From positions 434,001-498,000 of the forward strand of contig JAGPNK010000018.1 of NCBI GenBank assembly GCA_020746835.1: 64,000 bases of DNA, given 5' to 3'. A program made the translations under genes and the position numbers. Position 1 is the first letter of the stretch. Each line of letters begins with the position of its first letter. The DNA is from Stachybotrys elegans (Eukaryota > Ascomycota > Sordariomycetes > Hypocreales > Stachybotryaceae). The notes beneath the pieces were generated by a model. That model saw only the letters and a list, made by a program, of their open reading frames with translations. It did not search any database and was not told the origin of the DNA. Positions 31,262 to 41,129 of the stretch are shown one piece after another.

Positions 31262-32411
31262 TTATTGGGAAATGTCGCCCACTTGCAAAAACACAACAAG
31301 AACAGCAGCATACCTAGTAAAGTCAGCGTCTGTGTTTAAAGGCACGCAAGATGTCTCACCCTGCAGTGGCTGCCAGTCGTTCAAACGGTCTTCCAAGGGT
31401 TGCAAGACTCAGAAACATGAGACAAACCACGACAAAACTCGTGATGACCGCCAGCTTCAACCGTATGCTTGTCAAAGCGTGAAGAATCCACAAGGGAGCA
31501 ATCAGCATGAACAAAGCCGCGACAAGGACCGCTACAGAGCCGAGAGAGTCTATCCCCTGATCGCTAAAAAGACTCATCTCACCATGCTCATCTGTAGAAG
31601 AGGTCGGTGGTTTGGGCAAGGCCCGCGGAAGGGTACTTGACCAAAACAAGACGCAGTGTTCAAAGTAACGGCGAAGAGCAGACTTGGGAATGTGGCCTGA
31701 TATCAAGTCACTCTGGTGCTGGATGAAACGCGTCTCCTCTTCCATGATTGCTCCCAGGTTGGCACTGAACCATGCCTTGATGTTGTTCGCGTTTCTCTTG
31801 GGGGCTGTTGGGATGTCCTTTAATGTAATGTAACTCAGCAGAAGTTTATCTGCAGCATCTGTTAGAATGAGGTAATATGGAAACGTTCTTTGTACCCACC
31901 ATATTCTGCAAGTTTTGAAGCTATTTTTGAGATCAATTCCGCACGTTCCGGTATATCATCTCGAATGGTACCGTTATTAATATCACGTAGGTCTGTCAAG
32001 TCAGGAGATGAGTCCGGACCAGGCGTGCCATTTCCAGCGCTGCCCATTCTCTGTACAGGCAAGTTGACAATAGTAGGTGGGTTGCCACCCGTAATTTTCG
32101 TCGCCTTGCGGCTATAATGCTCATCTATCTCGTCTAGCCTTTCCTCCAGCTCGCTAAGATGATCCTGTAGAGTCAGCAGAGCGCGAATATGGAGCCTTCC
32201 GAATCGGCGGACTGCGAAAAAGTCTGGGTCTTTGGTGATGAATGAGGAAAAGTCCTTATATCCCTGATATTTCCTAAGTTCTGGTCAGGATGCTGCGTAC
32301 ACTCAGGAAGGCGAGGGTGGAAAATAACCATGGACGCTCCGCAATATCCAGCGCAGAGAGCCCAGAAACATTGGAGGCATTCATTATGATGGTGTCAACC
32401 GATCCAGTCAT
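31262..32411 (-). CDS. DUF6594 family membrane protein
   Basis: Four exons (32411-32329, 32273-31900, 31858-31360, 31313-31262) close at 335 aa. The first donor is non-consensus (GTTATT), and the second intron is short (41 bp). Joining gives the family landmarks: KYQGYKDFSSFITKDPDFF, RRFGRLHIRALLTLQDHL, LDEIDEHY, ADKLLLSYITLKDIPTAPKR, AWFSANLGAI, then a C-terminal three-helix membrane block (SVAVLVAALFMLIAPLWIL, LAVITSFVVVCLMFLSL, YAAVLVVFLQ). DUF6594 proteins are common in Pezizomycotina, and their role is unknown. The N-terminal half is cytosolic and probably coiled-coil near the LSELEERLDEID segment. The gene is convergent with the caspase-like/DUF6590 gene. Confidence 0.82.
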
Positions 32412-32892
32412 GTTATTTCACTGCCCTTAATTAACTGATTGGAAAGGTCGCCCGATAACTCATATTTGATGTGGAATTTAAGGGAATGCCAATGAAATAC
32501 AAAGACTTTTGTCTTTCACGCAAATGTGAAGCTGCTTACGGGGTGCTCCGCCACTCCTATAGCTCAGCTGCAGCTCAGCCGCATTAAGCAGAGCATGCGA
32601 TTGGATGTAGAGATGGCTGGCTGGTGCCCAACGAATGGCCACGCGGCTGTAATCTGTCTGGTCTGCAAGCTAGGCATCCATGGACTTGATGGCGGGGTAT
32701 CAGGCTGTGACTCGGGTCTGATTGCTACATACAACTTCGCCCGGGTCCAGTCGGAAACCAGGTGTGTACAAACCCCAATTGACTTCCCCAAGACCTTATT
32801 CGTGAAGAAGTAGCCAGGTGTATGTATTGTCGGGCACTTTAAACCAAGAGAACGGCATGGTTAATTAACAACGGGTGGAACAGACTGACACG
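32412..32892. other. Intergenic
   Basis: Promoter region of the DUF6594 gene; one plus ORF (32526-32813) without features. Nothing supportable. Confidence 0.4.
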
Positions 32893-33216
32893 ATGCAACA
32901 GCCAGTGCTCAGCCCCATCAATACTAAGTCAAAAGCGCAAGCTGCGGTAGACCAAACCACGGACAGCTATTACCAAGAGATATATGCCAGTCAGTTCTAC
33001 TCAGAAGAACAAGAGCACTGGAATAGCTCCTACGGGGAGGAGGGAGAACCGCCTACCCGCATCGGCAAATATTCCAGGAAAAAGAAGACGGCAGCCCCTG
33101 TAGTGCAACAACCACCTACTCGGAACAACACTGGGCAGAACAACACGGGGCAGAGCACCATTGCAGAGGGCAAGACTGGGCAGAATAACACTACAAATAG
33201 CGGGCAGGGTAAATGA
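32893..33216 (+). CDS. Small low-complexity hypothetical protein
   Basis: 107 aa from the first ATG (the frame is open 18 bp further but only to GTG). The N-terminal half has a Tyr-rich stretch (DSYYQEIYASQFYSEEQEHW). A basic KYSRKKK patch follows. The C-terminal third is built from repeats of NNTGQ and TGQNNT type with Gln, Asn and Gly, which may be aggregation-prone. No signal peptide, membrane helix or known domain. It could be a real small gene or chance; the open frame and skewed composition support coding only moderately. Confidence 0.45.
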   Translation: MQQPVLSPINTKSKAQAAVDQTTDSYYQEIYASQFYSEEQEHWNSSYGEEGEPPTRIGKYSRKKKTAAPVVQQPPTRNNTGQNNTGQSTIAEGKTGQNNTTNSGQGK

Positions 33217-33526
33217 TGTTTCTTGAATGTTGAATGTCGGATATGGTATGAAATGTCGCCTGTCTGTCTACGCTGTGAGGCTATCGACAGCACCTTGTGT
33301 GTTTCAATGAGATGGGTGCGGCGGACTATGAGGCTGAATGAAACGTAGATCTCTGGATCGAAAATTTGTTGTAGGAGGGGTCCTTTGCTTCATTACTTTT
33401 TCCAATACAATATATCCCACCCATAACCCAACTGTAATTGACTGAAGGTGAGAAGCGCGGCTCGACGTGGATAATGGTATGGCTTATAATGCGGAATAGT
33501 TGTCGACAGACGCTAATCAGTGATAG

Positions 33527-33617
33527 GCCGCGATCGTCTAGTGGTTAGGACATTAGTTTGTGGTTAATGAACTGATCGGAAACACTGAAAACGGCGGTTC
33601 GATTCCGCCTCGTGGCA
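33527..33617 (+). tRNA. tRNA-His (GTG) with a 19-nt intron
   Basis: The acceptor stem GCCGCGA pairs with TCGTGGC (one G-T wobble), discriminator A at 33617. A box: TCGTCTAGTGGTTAGGA; B box GGTTCGATTCC. The anticodon stem TTAGT pairs with ACTGA around the loop TTGTGG/C, anticodon GTG at 33560-33562. A 19-nt intron (33564-33582) sits at the canonical position one base 3' of the anticodon. The extra G-1 of tRNA-His is added after transcription, as usual in eukaryotes. Confidence 0.92.
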
Positions 33618-34650
33618 ATTTTTTGCTTCTCAATTGATGCCTCCCCTCCCTCCATTGATGGCTCTTGGATGGAGTTGTTCATTTTTGCCAGACCTGACCA
33701 TATGGCACCTCATACTCTCCCCGAGGCGCCCGTCAATACAATAAATACACTTGAAGCGCGTGGACAATGGATGCTTTCCGTGCACGATATACCGCTAATA
33801 TATGTAGCATCCGGAGCAGCTCCGGGCCCCAGGCGGGAAGCAATGCGAAGCCCCTCGTTGGCTGGATGGCTGGCATTCCTCGTCCTCGGCTTCAGCCGAC
33901 CTTCTGTCCTTCTGCAAGGAGAAGCCGAGAAGGAGGGTCGTGTGCGCTGCTGGGATCAAGAAGCTAGAACCCCTTGGCGTTCCCCACGCGCATTGAACTA
34001 GAATCCTTGGCCCTGGAAGTGCGGGAGGAGATAAGGTCATGAGCAGGTTATGCTTAGGTTATGCTTAACCGAGGACGGAACAAGGTGTGGCTTCCGTTGC
34101 TCTCCTTCTGCCTGTCTAGCAGCAGCAACACCACAACCAAATAATCATCGCCACCTCCTCCACTGTTTAATGAAGCTGCCAATAATCACCTGCAGACAAA
34201 GATTCCATGCATGTACGAGAGCACCAACAGGCCGGCTCAGGCTCAATAGTGGGATCTCCAAGCCTGGTTGGCCCCCGCTCCAGCCTTGCTCGAATAGGCA
34301 GTTCTCGACGCAGCATCACTTCCATGTTATCAGGCCCAACAGCTCCCCCCTGGTTTGTGCCTGTAATTATTGAGGCTGGGCCGCTTCTCAATCCGGAAGC
34401 TGCATCAACTTGGCGCGCCAAGAGCCCATTCGCCAATGGACGGAAAAGTACCCAGGGATCTTTTGTCTAGTCGCGACAACCAATATGTTCGTGATGGTGA
34501 TGGGACAAACTTCCCTCGGCTCGTCAATTGCGCTGCAGCTTTAAAAGGGTCCTGCTCTCCCTCTCCCTGGAGGCATTCCTCTCCACCCCTTGTCGGTGCC
34601 ATCTTATCTTCCCTCCCATCCGAGACATTCCTCTATCTCTCCCCCCCAAG
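33618..34650. other. Intergenic / promoter of secreted aminopeptidase
   Basis: About 1 kb with no gene. The region near 33805-33835 is palindrome-rich (GGAGCAGCTCCGGG). The last 100 bp are C/T-rich and end in a C run (34641-34647) directly before the ATG, typical of a strongly expressed fungal gene. Confidence 0.45.
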
Positions 34651-36288
34651 ATGAAGACCACCACGCTCGCCGCCGCCGCGCTGCCGGCCATGGCCACCGC
34701 CAAGGAGTGTCTCCCCTGGGTCACCTCGGAGGCGCTGCAGGAGGCCGTCACCCTCGACGACCTGCTCGCCGGCTCCCAGCAGCTGCAGGACTTTGCCGAC
34801 GCCAACGGCGGCACCCGCTCCTTCGGCAGCGCCGGCCACAACGCCACCGTCGACTGGCTGTACGATACCCTCGTCGCCACCGGTGCCTACAACGTCGAGA
34901 AGCAGCCCTTTACTGAGCTCTTCCACTTCGCGACCGGCTCCGTCACCGTCGATGGCGAGCCCCTCACCATCCAGCCCATGACCTACACCCCCGGCGCCGC
35001 CATCGCTGGACCCCTCGTCAACGTCCCGACCAACTTTGGCTGTGCCGTCGCTGACTACCCCGCCAAGGTCGCCGGCAAGGTCGCCTTCGTCGGCCGTGGT
35101 GCCTGCCCCTTCAGCCAGAAGGCCCTCAATGCCGCTGCCGCCGGCGCCGTTGCCGTCATCGTCTACAACAACGAGCCCGGCATGCTGTCTGGCACCCTGG
35201 GAACTCCCAACCCCGACTATGCCGCTGCTGTCGGCATCTCCCAGGAGGACTCGGTCGCCATCCTCGCGGCCCTTGCCGCCGGCGAGGTCACCGTCGACTT
35301 CAACCTTGACGCCGTTGCCGAGAACCGCGTCAACTACAACGTCATTGCCGAGACGCGTTGGGGCGACCACGACAACGTCCTCGTCCTCGGTGGCCACTCC
35401 GACTCCGTCCAGGCCGGCCCCGGTATCAAGTAAGTGCAAACACATTTCTCCTTTCACTCCAGCAGACTAATGGCTTTGTAGCGATGACGGTTCCGGTACC
35501 ATTGGTGTCCTGAACGTTGCCCTGGCTCTTGCCAAGTTCAAGGTCAAGAACGCCGTGCGCTTCGCCTTCTGGGGTGCCGAGGAGTTTGGCAAGCTCGGCT
35601 CCTACTACTACGTCATGGCCCTGAACGGTACCTACGGCGGTGGTGTCGATGAGGTCTCCAAGATGCGCGCCTACCTCAACTTCGACATGGTACGTCTCCT
35701 CTCTAACGAATGGCACTGCAAGGCGGTGTATGCTGACAATGTCTGCAGATTGCTAGCCCCAACTACATCTACGGCATCTACGACGGCGACGGCAGCGCTT
35801 TCAACGTCGAGGGTCCCGCCGGCTCCGACGTTATCGAGAAGGACTTTGAGACCTTCTACGAGAGCTACGGCCTGGGCCACGTCCCCTCCGAGTTCACCGG
35901 CCGCTCCGACTACGCCGCCTTCATCGAGAACGGCATCCCCTCGGGCGGTATCTTCACGGGTGCCGAGGTCCTCAAGACCGAGGAAGAGGCCGCCTTGTTC
36001 GGTGGTGAGGCCGGTGTCGCCTACGACATCAACTACCACCAGCCCGGTGACACCGTCGACAACCTCAACCACGAGGCCTACCTCGTCAACACCAAGAGCA
36101 TCGCCTACACCGTCGCCAAGTACTCCATGAGCTGGGACTCGCTCCCCGCCGTCGACCTCGAGCGACGCCGCTGGGACGGTGAGCAGATGAAGTGGTACAA
36201 GCGCGCCGCCGACCTCGGCAAGCGCAGCAAGGGCCACGGCCACGGCCATGCTCACGCCGGCCCCTGCGGTGGCGGTGTTCCTCTGTAA
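34651..36288 (+). CDS. Secreted M28 aminopeptidase with PA domain
   Basis: Three exons (34651-35429, 35482-35689, 35749-36288) give 508 aa. A secretory leader (MKTTTLAAAALPAMATA) is followed by the M28 aminopeptidase Y/Lap2-type chain. A protease-associated domain (about 125-230, with VGRGACPFSQKALNAAAAGA) is inserted before the catalytic core. Zinc ligands are all present: His in VLGGHSDSV, Asp in NDDGSGT, the Glu pair in FWGAEEFG, Asp in YLNFDM and His in INYHQPGDT. The enzyme removes N-terminal residues from extracellular peptides. The tail ends in a His/Gly-rich stretch (KGHGHGHAHAG) which may bind metal. Strongly C-ending codon use, like the SnoaL-like gene, suggests high expression. Confidence 0.94.
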
Positions 36289-36963
36289 ATCATAGAACTG
36301 GGATGGATGAGTGATGAGCTATGTTGGGATCTTGTACAGGAGATAATGAAGTGTATGATTGCACATTAATACCAGATGAATACATAATGCATGACATGGT
36401 AGCTGCATGCATCAAGCATCTGCATTTGTATCCACCAGAACCGTATAATGATGGTAAGGGTCGGCCTGGAATGGGCCAAGGTCCAGTTTCGGTGCGACCG
36501 ACCAGCATCCAAAGGTTGCTTTACACGCGCCATGGTGTAGCTGAAGTCGGTCGCGTCGCAGCATCCATCGACTGCAGGGAAATTGTGCAAGATTGTTTGA
36601 CTTGGCCCAGAGACGATTCGCTCGTCTGGTAATTATTGTTGACTATCTAACGAGCTGAGCGAATACCCTCGCTCCATGCGACTGCCATGTCCCAATCCAT
36701 GGAACAGTCTGGGCGCTCTCGCAGACTCTACTGCCTACGATACTACATACACGCTGAGCCGTGGATGGAAGCCATCTCAAGCGGCCCGATTCCTGGCAGT
36801 GATGCCCGCAATGTGTAACCATGGCCTACCTATATTTTACATGCAAATGTGAGAAAAGACAAGAAACAAAGATACCAAGAGCAGAAAACAGCCTTGCAAA
36901 GGTCAGTGTTTTCACCCGAAACGCCAGCTCCCAAATAAGACTCCCAAACGGAATGCGCCGCGA
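36289..36963. other. Intergenic, convergent 3' region
   Basis: Between the plus-strand peptidase and the minus-strand gene at 36964. ORFs here (36321-36632 plus) lack features. Confidence 0.4.
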
Positions 36964-37725
36964 CTAATGCGCAGGCTCAATGAAGCGCGCCAACTTGCGG
37001 CACTCGCTGCCAGCGTCCTGGAACTGTCGCTTCCTAGACGGCCTAGAGACGTCGAACAACGGCAGGGCAACCCTCGTAGGCGCGACGCGGGGGAGGTCAA
37101 GCTCCATAATGCTGTCCTCGTCGGCGCCAACCTTCTCGGGAATCCAGACCCTCACATCTTCTTCGCGGAGGCGAATGACCTTGGCGCCTCGAATCTTGCG
37201 CGCGAAGAAGGCCTCGACGCTTTCGCCGACCGCGCTCTGAAAGCACAGACCCTCTCCGTTTTCGCCCACGCGACAGTCGGCATCGGCGACGGGTTCATAT
37301 CCGACCGTGGCGAACTGGAAGTCGGCAGCGCGGTAGCCGGCAACCATGTCAACGGGGGCGCCGCGCTGTACGGCGTGCTGTGCCGCAAAGAGCATGCGCC
37401 AGTACAGCGACAGAGCGTAGGTGCTGTTGGGTGGCAGGTAGGCCCGTGGGATTCCGCACTTTCCAGCAAGCTCCGCCCGCGACTCGAGGATAATGATTGT
37501 CGGAGAGTTTTGAGGGGTCTGGTGGACGAAGACGTAGCGAGGACCGAGGGAGGAGATGGAGGTGGCAGCCAGAGGACGAGGGGGTGTGCGAAGAACGCCA
37601 GCATAGACGAAGAGCTGATCGACAGCAGCCAATGGAGCGAGTACCGGCGGCGAGACTGTCCGCAGATAGCGCTCCGTCATGGCCGGGGAGATGGAGGGAG
37701 GGGGAGGTGCCGGTCGGAAGAGCAT
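36964..37725 (-). CDS. Conserved-looking hypothetical protein, 253 aa
   Basis: Single exon with an ATG at 37725. I do not recognise a family. The N-terminus is Pro-rich (APPPPSISP). A mixed alpha/beta body follows, with segments such as RYVFVHQTPQNSPTIIILESR, YALSLYWRMLFAAQHAV and DFQFATVGYEP, and the C-terminus has a basic patch (RPSRKRQFQ). No signal peptide or TM segment. Coding bias is strong, with C-ending codons, so the frame is probably real. The opposite-strand frame of 303 codons is its shadow. Confidence 0.62.
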   Translation of the reverse strand: MLFRPAPPPPSISPAMTERYLRTVSPPVLAPLAAVDQLFVYAGVLRTPPRPLAATSISSLGPRYVFVHQTPQNSPTIIILESRAELAGKCGIPRAYLPPNSTYALSLYWRMLFAAQHAVQRGAPVDMVAGYRAADFQFATVGYEPVADADCRVGENGEGLCFQSAVGESVEAFFARKIRGAKVIRLREEDVRVWIPEKVGADEDSIMELDLPRVAPTRVALPLFDVSRPSRKRQFQDAGSECRKLARFIEPAH

Positions 37726-38226
37726 GGTGATGAAAAAGGGCGAGACGAATCAGCCAAGGATGGAATCGGCCAAGTGCATGCAGTTTGCGCGGGATGCCAG
37801 GTCGAAGTGGAATTGAACAAGTATTCGAGAGAGAGAGAGAAAAGTAAGCGTCAAAGACTTGTCGCAGAAGCCAATTGAACCGAAGAAAAGACAAAGTGAA
37901 GCCCAGGAGAGAGTGTGTGGTGGGAGAGGGAGCGAGTGGTCTGACAATGGGAAGCTGGGAAATGGGCTTTTTGGCTGCTGGACGGAAGCACTAAGAGGTA
38001 GCAGCAAGGGAAGGAGCCCACTGGCAAGGTTTAAGTGGTTGCTGGGGCAAACACGAGAGCACGTGATGCGACGCGCCCTTGCTTCCAATATTGCTATTTT
38101 GAGTAAAGTGGCTCGGCGCTTTGGTCTCGCGATTTCTGCCTTTCCCCACATCGTGGCTGCGAAGAAATGACCGACTCGCCAAAGCAAACGCATCGCGGTT
38201 TTACGTGTCGTGGAGGCGCGCTGATG

Positions 38227-38356
38227 AAGGTTGTGTAATTGCGGCCTGTTCATCTGCGAGTCGTGCAACCAACCTGGTCCGATTCATCGAGACATCGGCA
38301 ATGTGAAACCTTGTCACGCGGGGTTACGGCAGCACGGCGAGACTATCTGTCATGTC
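38227..38356 (+). repeat. Dispersed repeat, copy A (left flank of PKS cluster)
   Basis: About 130 bp matching 56229-56360 at roughly 80 percent by eye, same orientation. Invariant blocks include ATCTGCGAGTCGTGCAACC and CACGCGGGG. No terminal inverted repeat or ORF is seen; probably a fragment of a mobile element or a MITE-like sequence. Confidence 0.7.
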
Positions 38357-38460
38357 GCAGCGCAGCCAAATTCCTCCCCTCTCCCGGCTAGCCGGTCGGT
38401 CTACTTCGCGTTGCTATCGATTGAAAGTTAACTTTTAGATGCTATTTACTTTATTACTAG

Positions 38461-38688
38461 AATCGTAGAGCCACTAGATACGGCTGGCCACATGATTTCC
38501 AGACAGCAGCCTGGGCCCTAGCAGCCAATGAAATTTATAGAGACACGCATAAGGAAGAAGAGCGCCTTTGTCGAGATTTTAATATCTGGTCATTTGGGCA
38601 GGACGAGAAAGACATGTTTGAACAGTGGGTTCAGAACCCAGAGCTTATCCCGATCGTGGCACAGAACCCAAAGATGAATCCAATATAA
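38461..38688 (+). pseudogene. Isolated 3'-exon-like coding fragment
   Basis: A 75-codon frame without an ATG near its start, preceded by an acceptor-like TTTATTACTAG and ending at TAA. The composition is protein-like (RYGWPHDFQTAAWALAANEI, then NIWSFGQDEKDMFEQWVQNP). No upstream exon is found, because the repeat copy A lies just before it. It may be the remaining 3' exon of a gene lost by insertion or deletion. The family is not recognised. Confidence 0.4.
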
Positions 38689-38846
38689 ACCATTCCGGCA
38701 ATAATAACGTTTCTCATGGCCACCCATTCGGAACTTACTTACCCAACAGCCTCGCAACATATACTGTTTGATAAGTCTGCTCTGAAAGATCGTTCCGTCC
38801 AGCATAGAAAACCATGCTGCGACTGAGTAGCGCCTCTCTCTCTCGG

Positions 38847-40557
38847 CTAGGTCGGTATAACAGAAACCTTGACTCCATTCATATGGGCCGGACTGACCCG
38901 GATGTTGGGCTGATACGCCAAGTTATCATCTCGATTCTCGACGGCCTTGAACAGGCGGGCGAATCTGGCAATGAAGTAGCTCGCTTCAGTAGTGACTCGG
39001 GCCTGCGCAGGACAGCGGCGGGGCCCGCCACCGAAGGGCATGAAGCCCCAGGACGGAGATATCGTAGCCCAGCGCTCGGGCTTGAACTCTTCGGCGTCCT
39101 CGCCCCATAGATCCTTGTCCCGGAACATGGTCGCTTTGTTGACCCGGATGACGTCGCCCTTTCGGATCATGATGGGCGCTTTCCGATCGGGACCGCCGCC
39201 CACTGGGAGCGGGCTGTCTTTAACGCAGGTCCGTGTCTGGGTAACGTTGATTGGATAAAGACGGTGCGCTATCATGAGTTAACGGGCAGATCTTGACCGT
39301 ATTCTCTGTCCACATTGGGGCGAGTAACTCACTCTCGTTCAGCACCGCGTCAAGGTATTTCATTGATCTCAGGCAATCGTACGTCAGAGGTGCGTCTGAC
39401 CCGTAGGAAAGTACCTCCTCTCGAACCTTTTGATAGATATCAGGGCGTCTGGCAAAGTTCCAAAAGACATTACTAAGAAGCAGTGAAGTGGTGTCATTAG
39501 TTGTTGCAAACACAACCAGTAGCTCGGAGCGGAGCTGCTTGCGATCCCCACCAAAGTGGGGGACCATAGACCAGAGCATGTCCGTTCTCTCGGGTTGCTT
39601 ATCTTGGTCATTAGCTGAGCTTGCTTCCGCCTGCCTCTTGGACCTCTCGTTATAGGCCTTGTCAATAAGCGGGTTGATGTAGTTGTGAACCACGTTAATG
39701 GCGTCATACCATGGCTTGTGCCGGAATAGCCACAGCCATTGAACAGCCATTAGCCGAAAGCGTAGCCCACGTAGAACCTCGGTCATTGCCCAGGCAACCT
39801 CTGCAAGTTCTGGCTTCTGGAGGCAACCAACAGGCTCGCCAAACATGAATTCAGTTGATGTATCAAGAAACTGTCCCAGTGTGGTCAGAACGCAACAGTG
39901 ACAACGAAGTAGGGCCCTAAATGGGAAGCATACCCATCTCTGCACCAGCGTCTGCAGGTCAAACGTAGATCCATCCCGTGGAATGATGCTCATAAGGATA
40001 TCCGTGTGCCTCTCCACACACTCCATATTCTTGGTGACATTCGGTGTAAAATGTGGCATGATAAGCGATCTGCTGACCTCCCATTCAGGGCCGTCGACTG
40101 TGCCAACCCCCTTGTGAGCGAAAGGCATGGTCGCGTGGCGGTTGAGCCGCATGGGCTCAACACCAAAGTCCTTCCAACGCGCACCAGAAAACAGAGCCTT
40201 CATGTTCTCGGGCTCGGTAATGTGGATAAATCTCTTGCCGAGGAAGCTGAAGCTGACTGTCTTGGCCTTTGCTCTGATATGCAAGCTGCGGAGCCACTGT
40301 AGGAAGGTATGGGTCTTGACAGATTTGACCTGTGAAAAGGCCATGTCTAAGCCTAAGAAGGGGTCCAGCTGCGGAACGCGTGGAATGGGCGCATAGCCCT
40401 TGTTGCGCTCCTGGACTGACTTCCACAACCCCGAGGTCGCCGAGTTCATTACCAGGATGACGGCTGCTAGGGAGAAAATGTGTAGCCATGTCGGTCTTAT
40501 GGTTCCCAGTATCGCGTCACCATCCCAATCAAAGTCCCAGCTACGGAGAGACTGCAT
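38847..40557 (-). CDS. Cytochrome P450 (CYP52-like haem loop) of the PKS cluster
   Basis: Three exons (40557-39934, 39870-39333, 39268-38847) give 527 aa. The N-terminal anchor covers residues 24-42. I-helix VVFATTNDTTS, then K-helix: the splice creates VLNETHRLYP, with ExxR completed only across the intron. PERW lies near 462 and the haem loop is FMPFGGGPRRCPAQ, with the Cys ligand. The GGGPRxC form is usual in the CYP52/CYP53x alkane- and fatty-acid-like groups, which recur in polyketide clusters. The first intron (63 bp, 39871-39933) is free of stops, but removing it restores the LVQRW-FLDTSTEFMFG block. It probably oxidises the polyketide made by the PKS at 46107. Confidence 0.9.
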
Positions 40558-41129
40558 TTTGAAAAGAAGATGTAGGTAGAATGGATTTGAAAAAACCGAA
40601 GTGTATGCTACTGCACAAAGTCAAGTACCAGTATCCAACACAATTCTTTAAGACGAAAATGAAGAAGATGAATAAAGTCTCTAGGTAGCTGAGTACAATG
40701 GTTTGTAACTGGAATCGTCCTATCACGGAGTTAGAATCAGATTACCTCTACGGAGTAGTCTTCGGGGAGTTAAGGAAGAGTTTCGGAAAGGCGCGGAGCA
40801 ATGGATGTCAATCATCTCCGCTATCTCCGCTCATCACCCCGGAAGACCAAGGTTGTGTTATACACTTAGGGAGTCCTATGTATCAATCTCGTATATTGGA
40901 TCTATTTGCCTGTCCTTGCCGATCGACGGACGGAGATAGGTACCTAGAATGTGGGGATTTGAGGAGCATGACTCCTACGAGTGCTTGCTCTAGCAACAAT
41001 GCTACATGTAGAAGAATAAGTACGCAAGTATACACTCGTGTTGGTGTCCTCTGTATTTTCCGCTCCTGATGAAAGAGTAGCTGTAACATACAATGTTCAT
41101 GCCATCTAGATACGAACCCAGGTTTGCCA
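40558..41129. other. Intergenic upstream of the P450
   Basis: Promoter side of the P450 and 3' side of the Zn2Cys6 gene. No gene or strong repeat seen. Confidence 0.4.

Larger units (their letters stand above)
37726..38846. other. Intergenic region with a repeat and a gene fragment
   Basis: Holds a GAGAGA run near 37830, the dispersed repeat copy at 38227-38356 and a probable exon relic at 38461-38688, each listed separately. Confidence 0.5.

Noticed and set aside
32875..32892. Longer N-terminus for the small low-complexity protein
   Set aside because: The codon at 32875 is GTG; the first ATG is at 32893.
36967..37878. Plus-strand ORF of 303 codons
   Set aside because: Antisense to the 253-aa protein at 36964-37725, with composition typical of a shadow.
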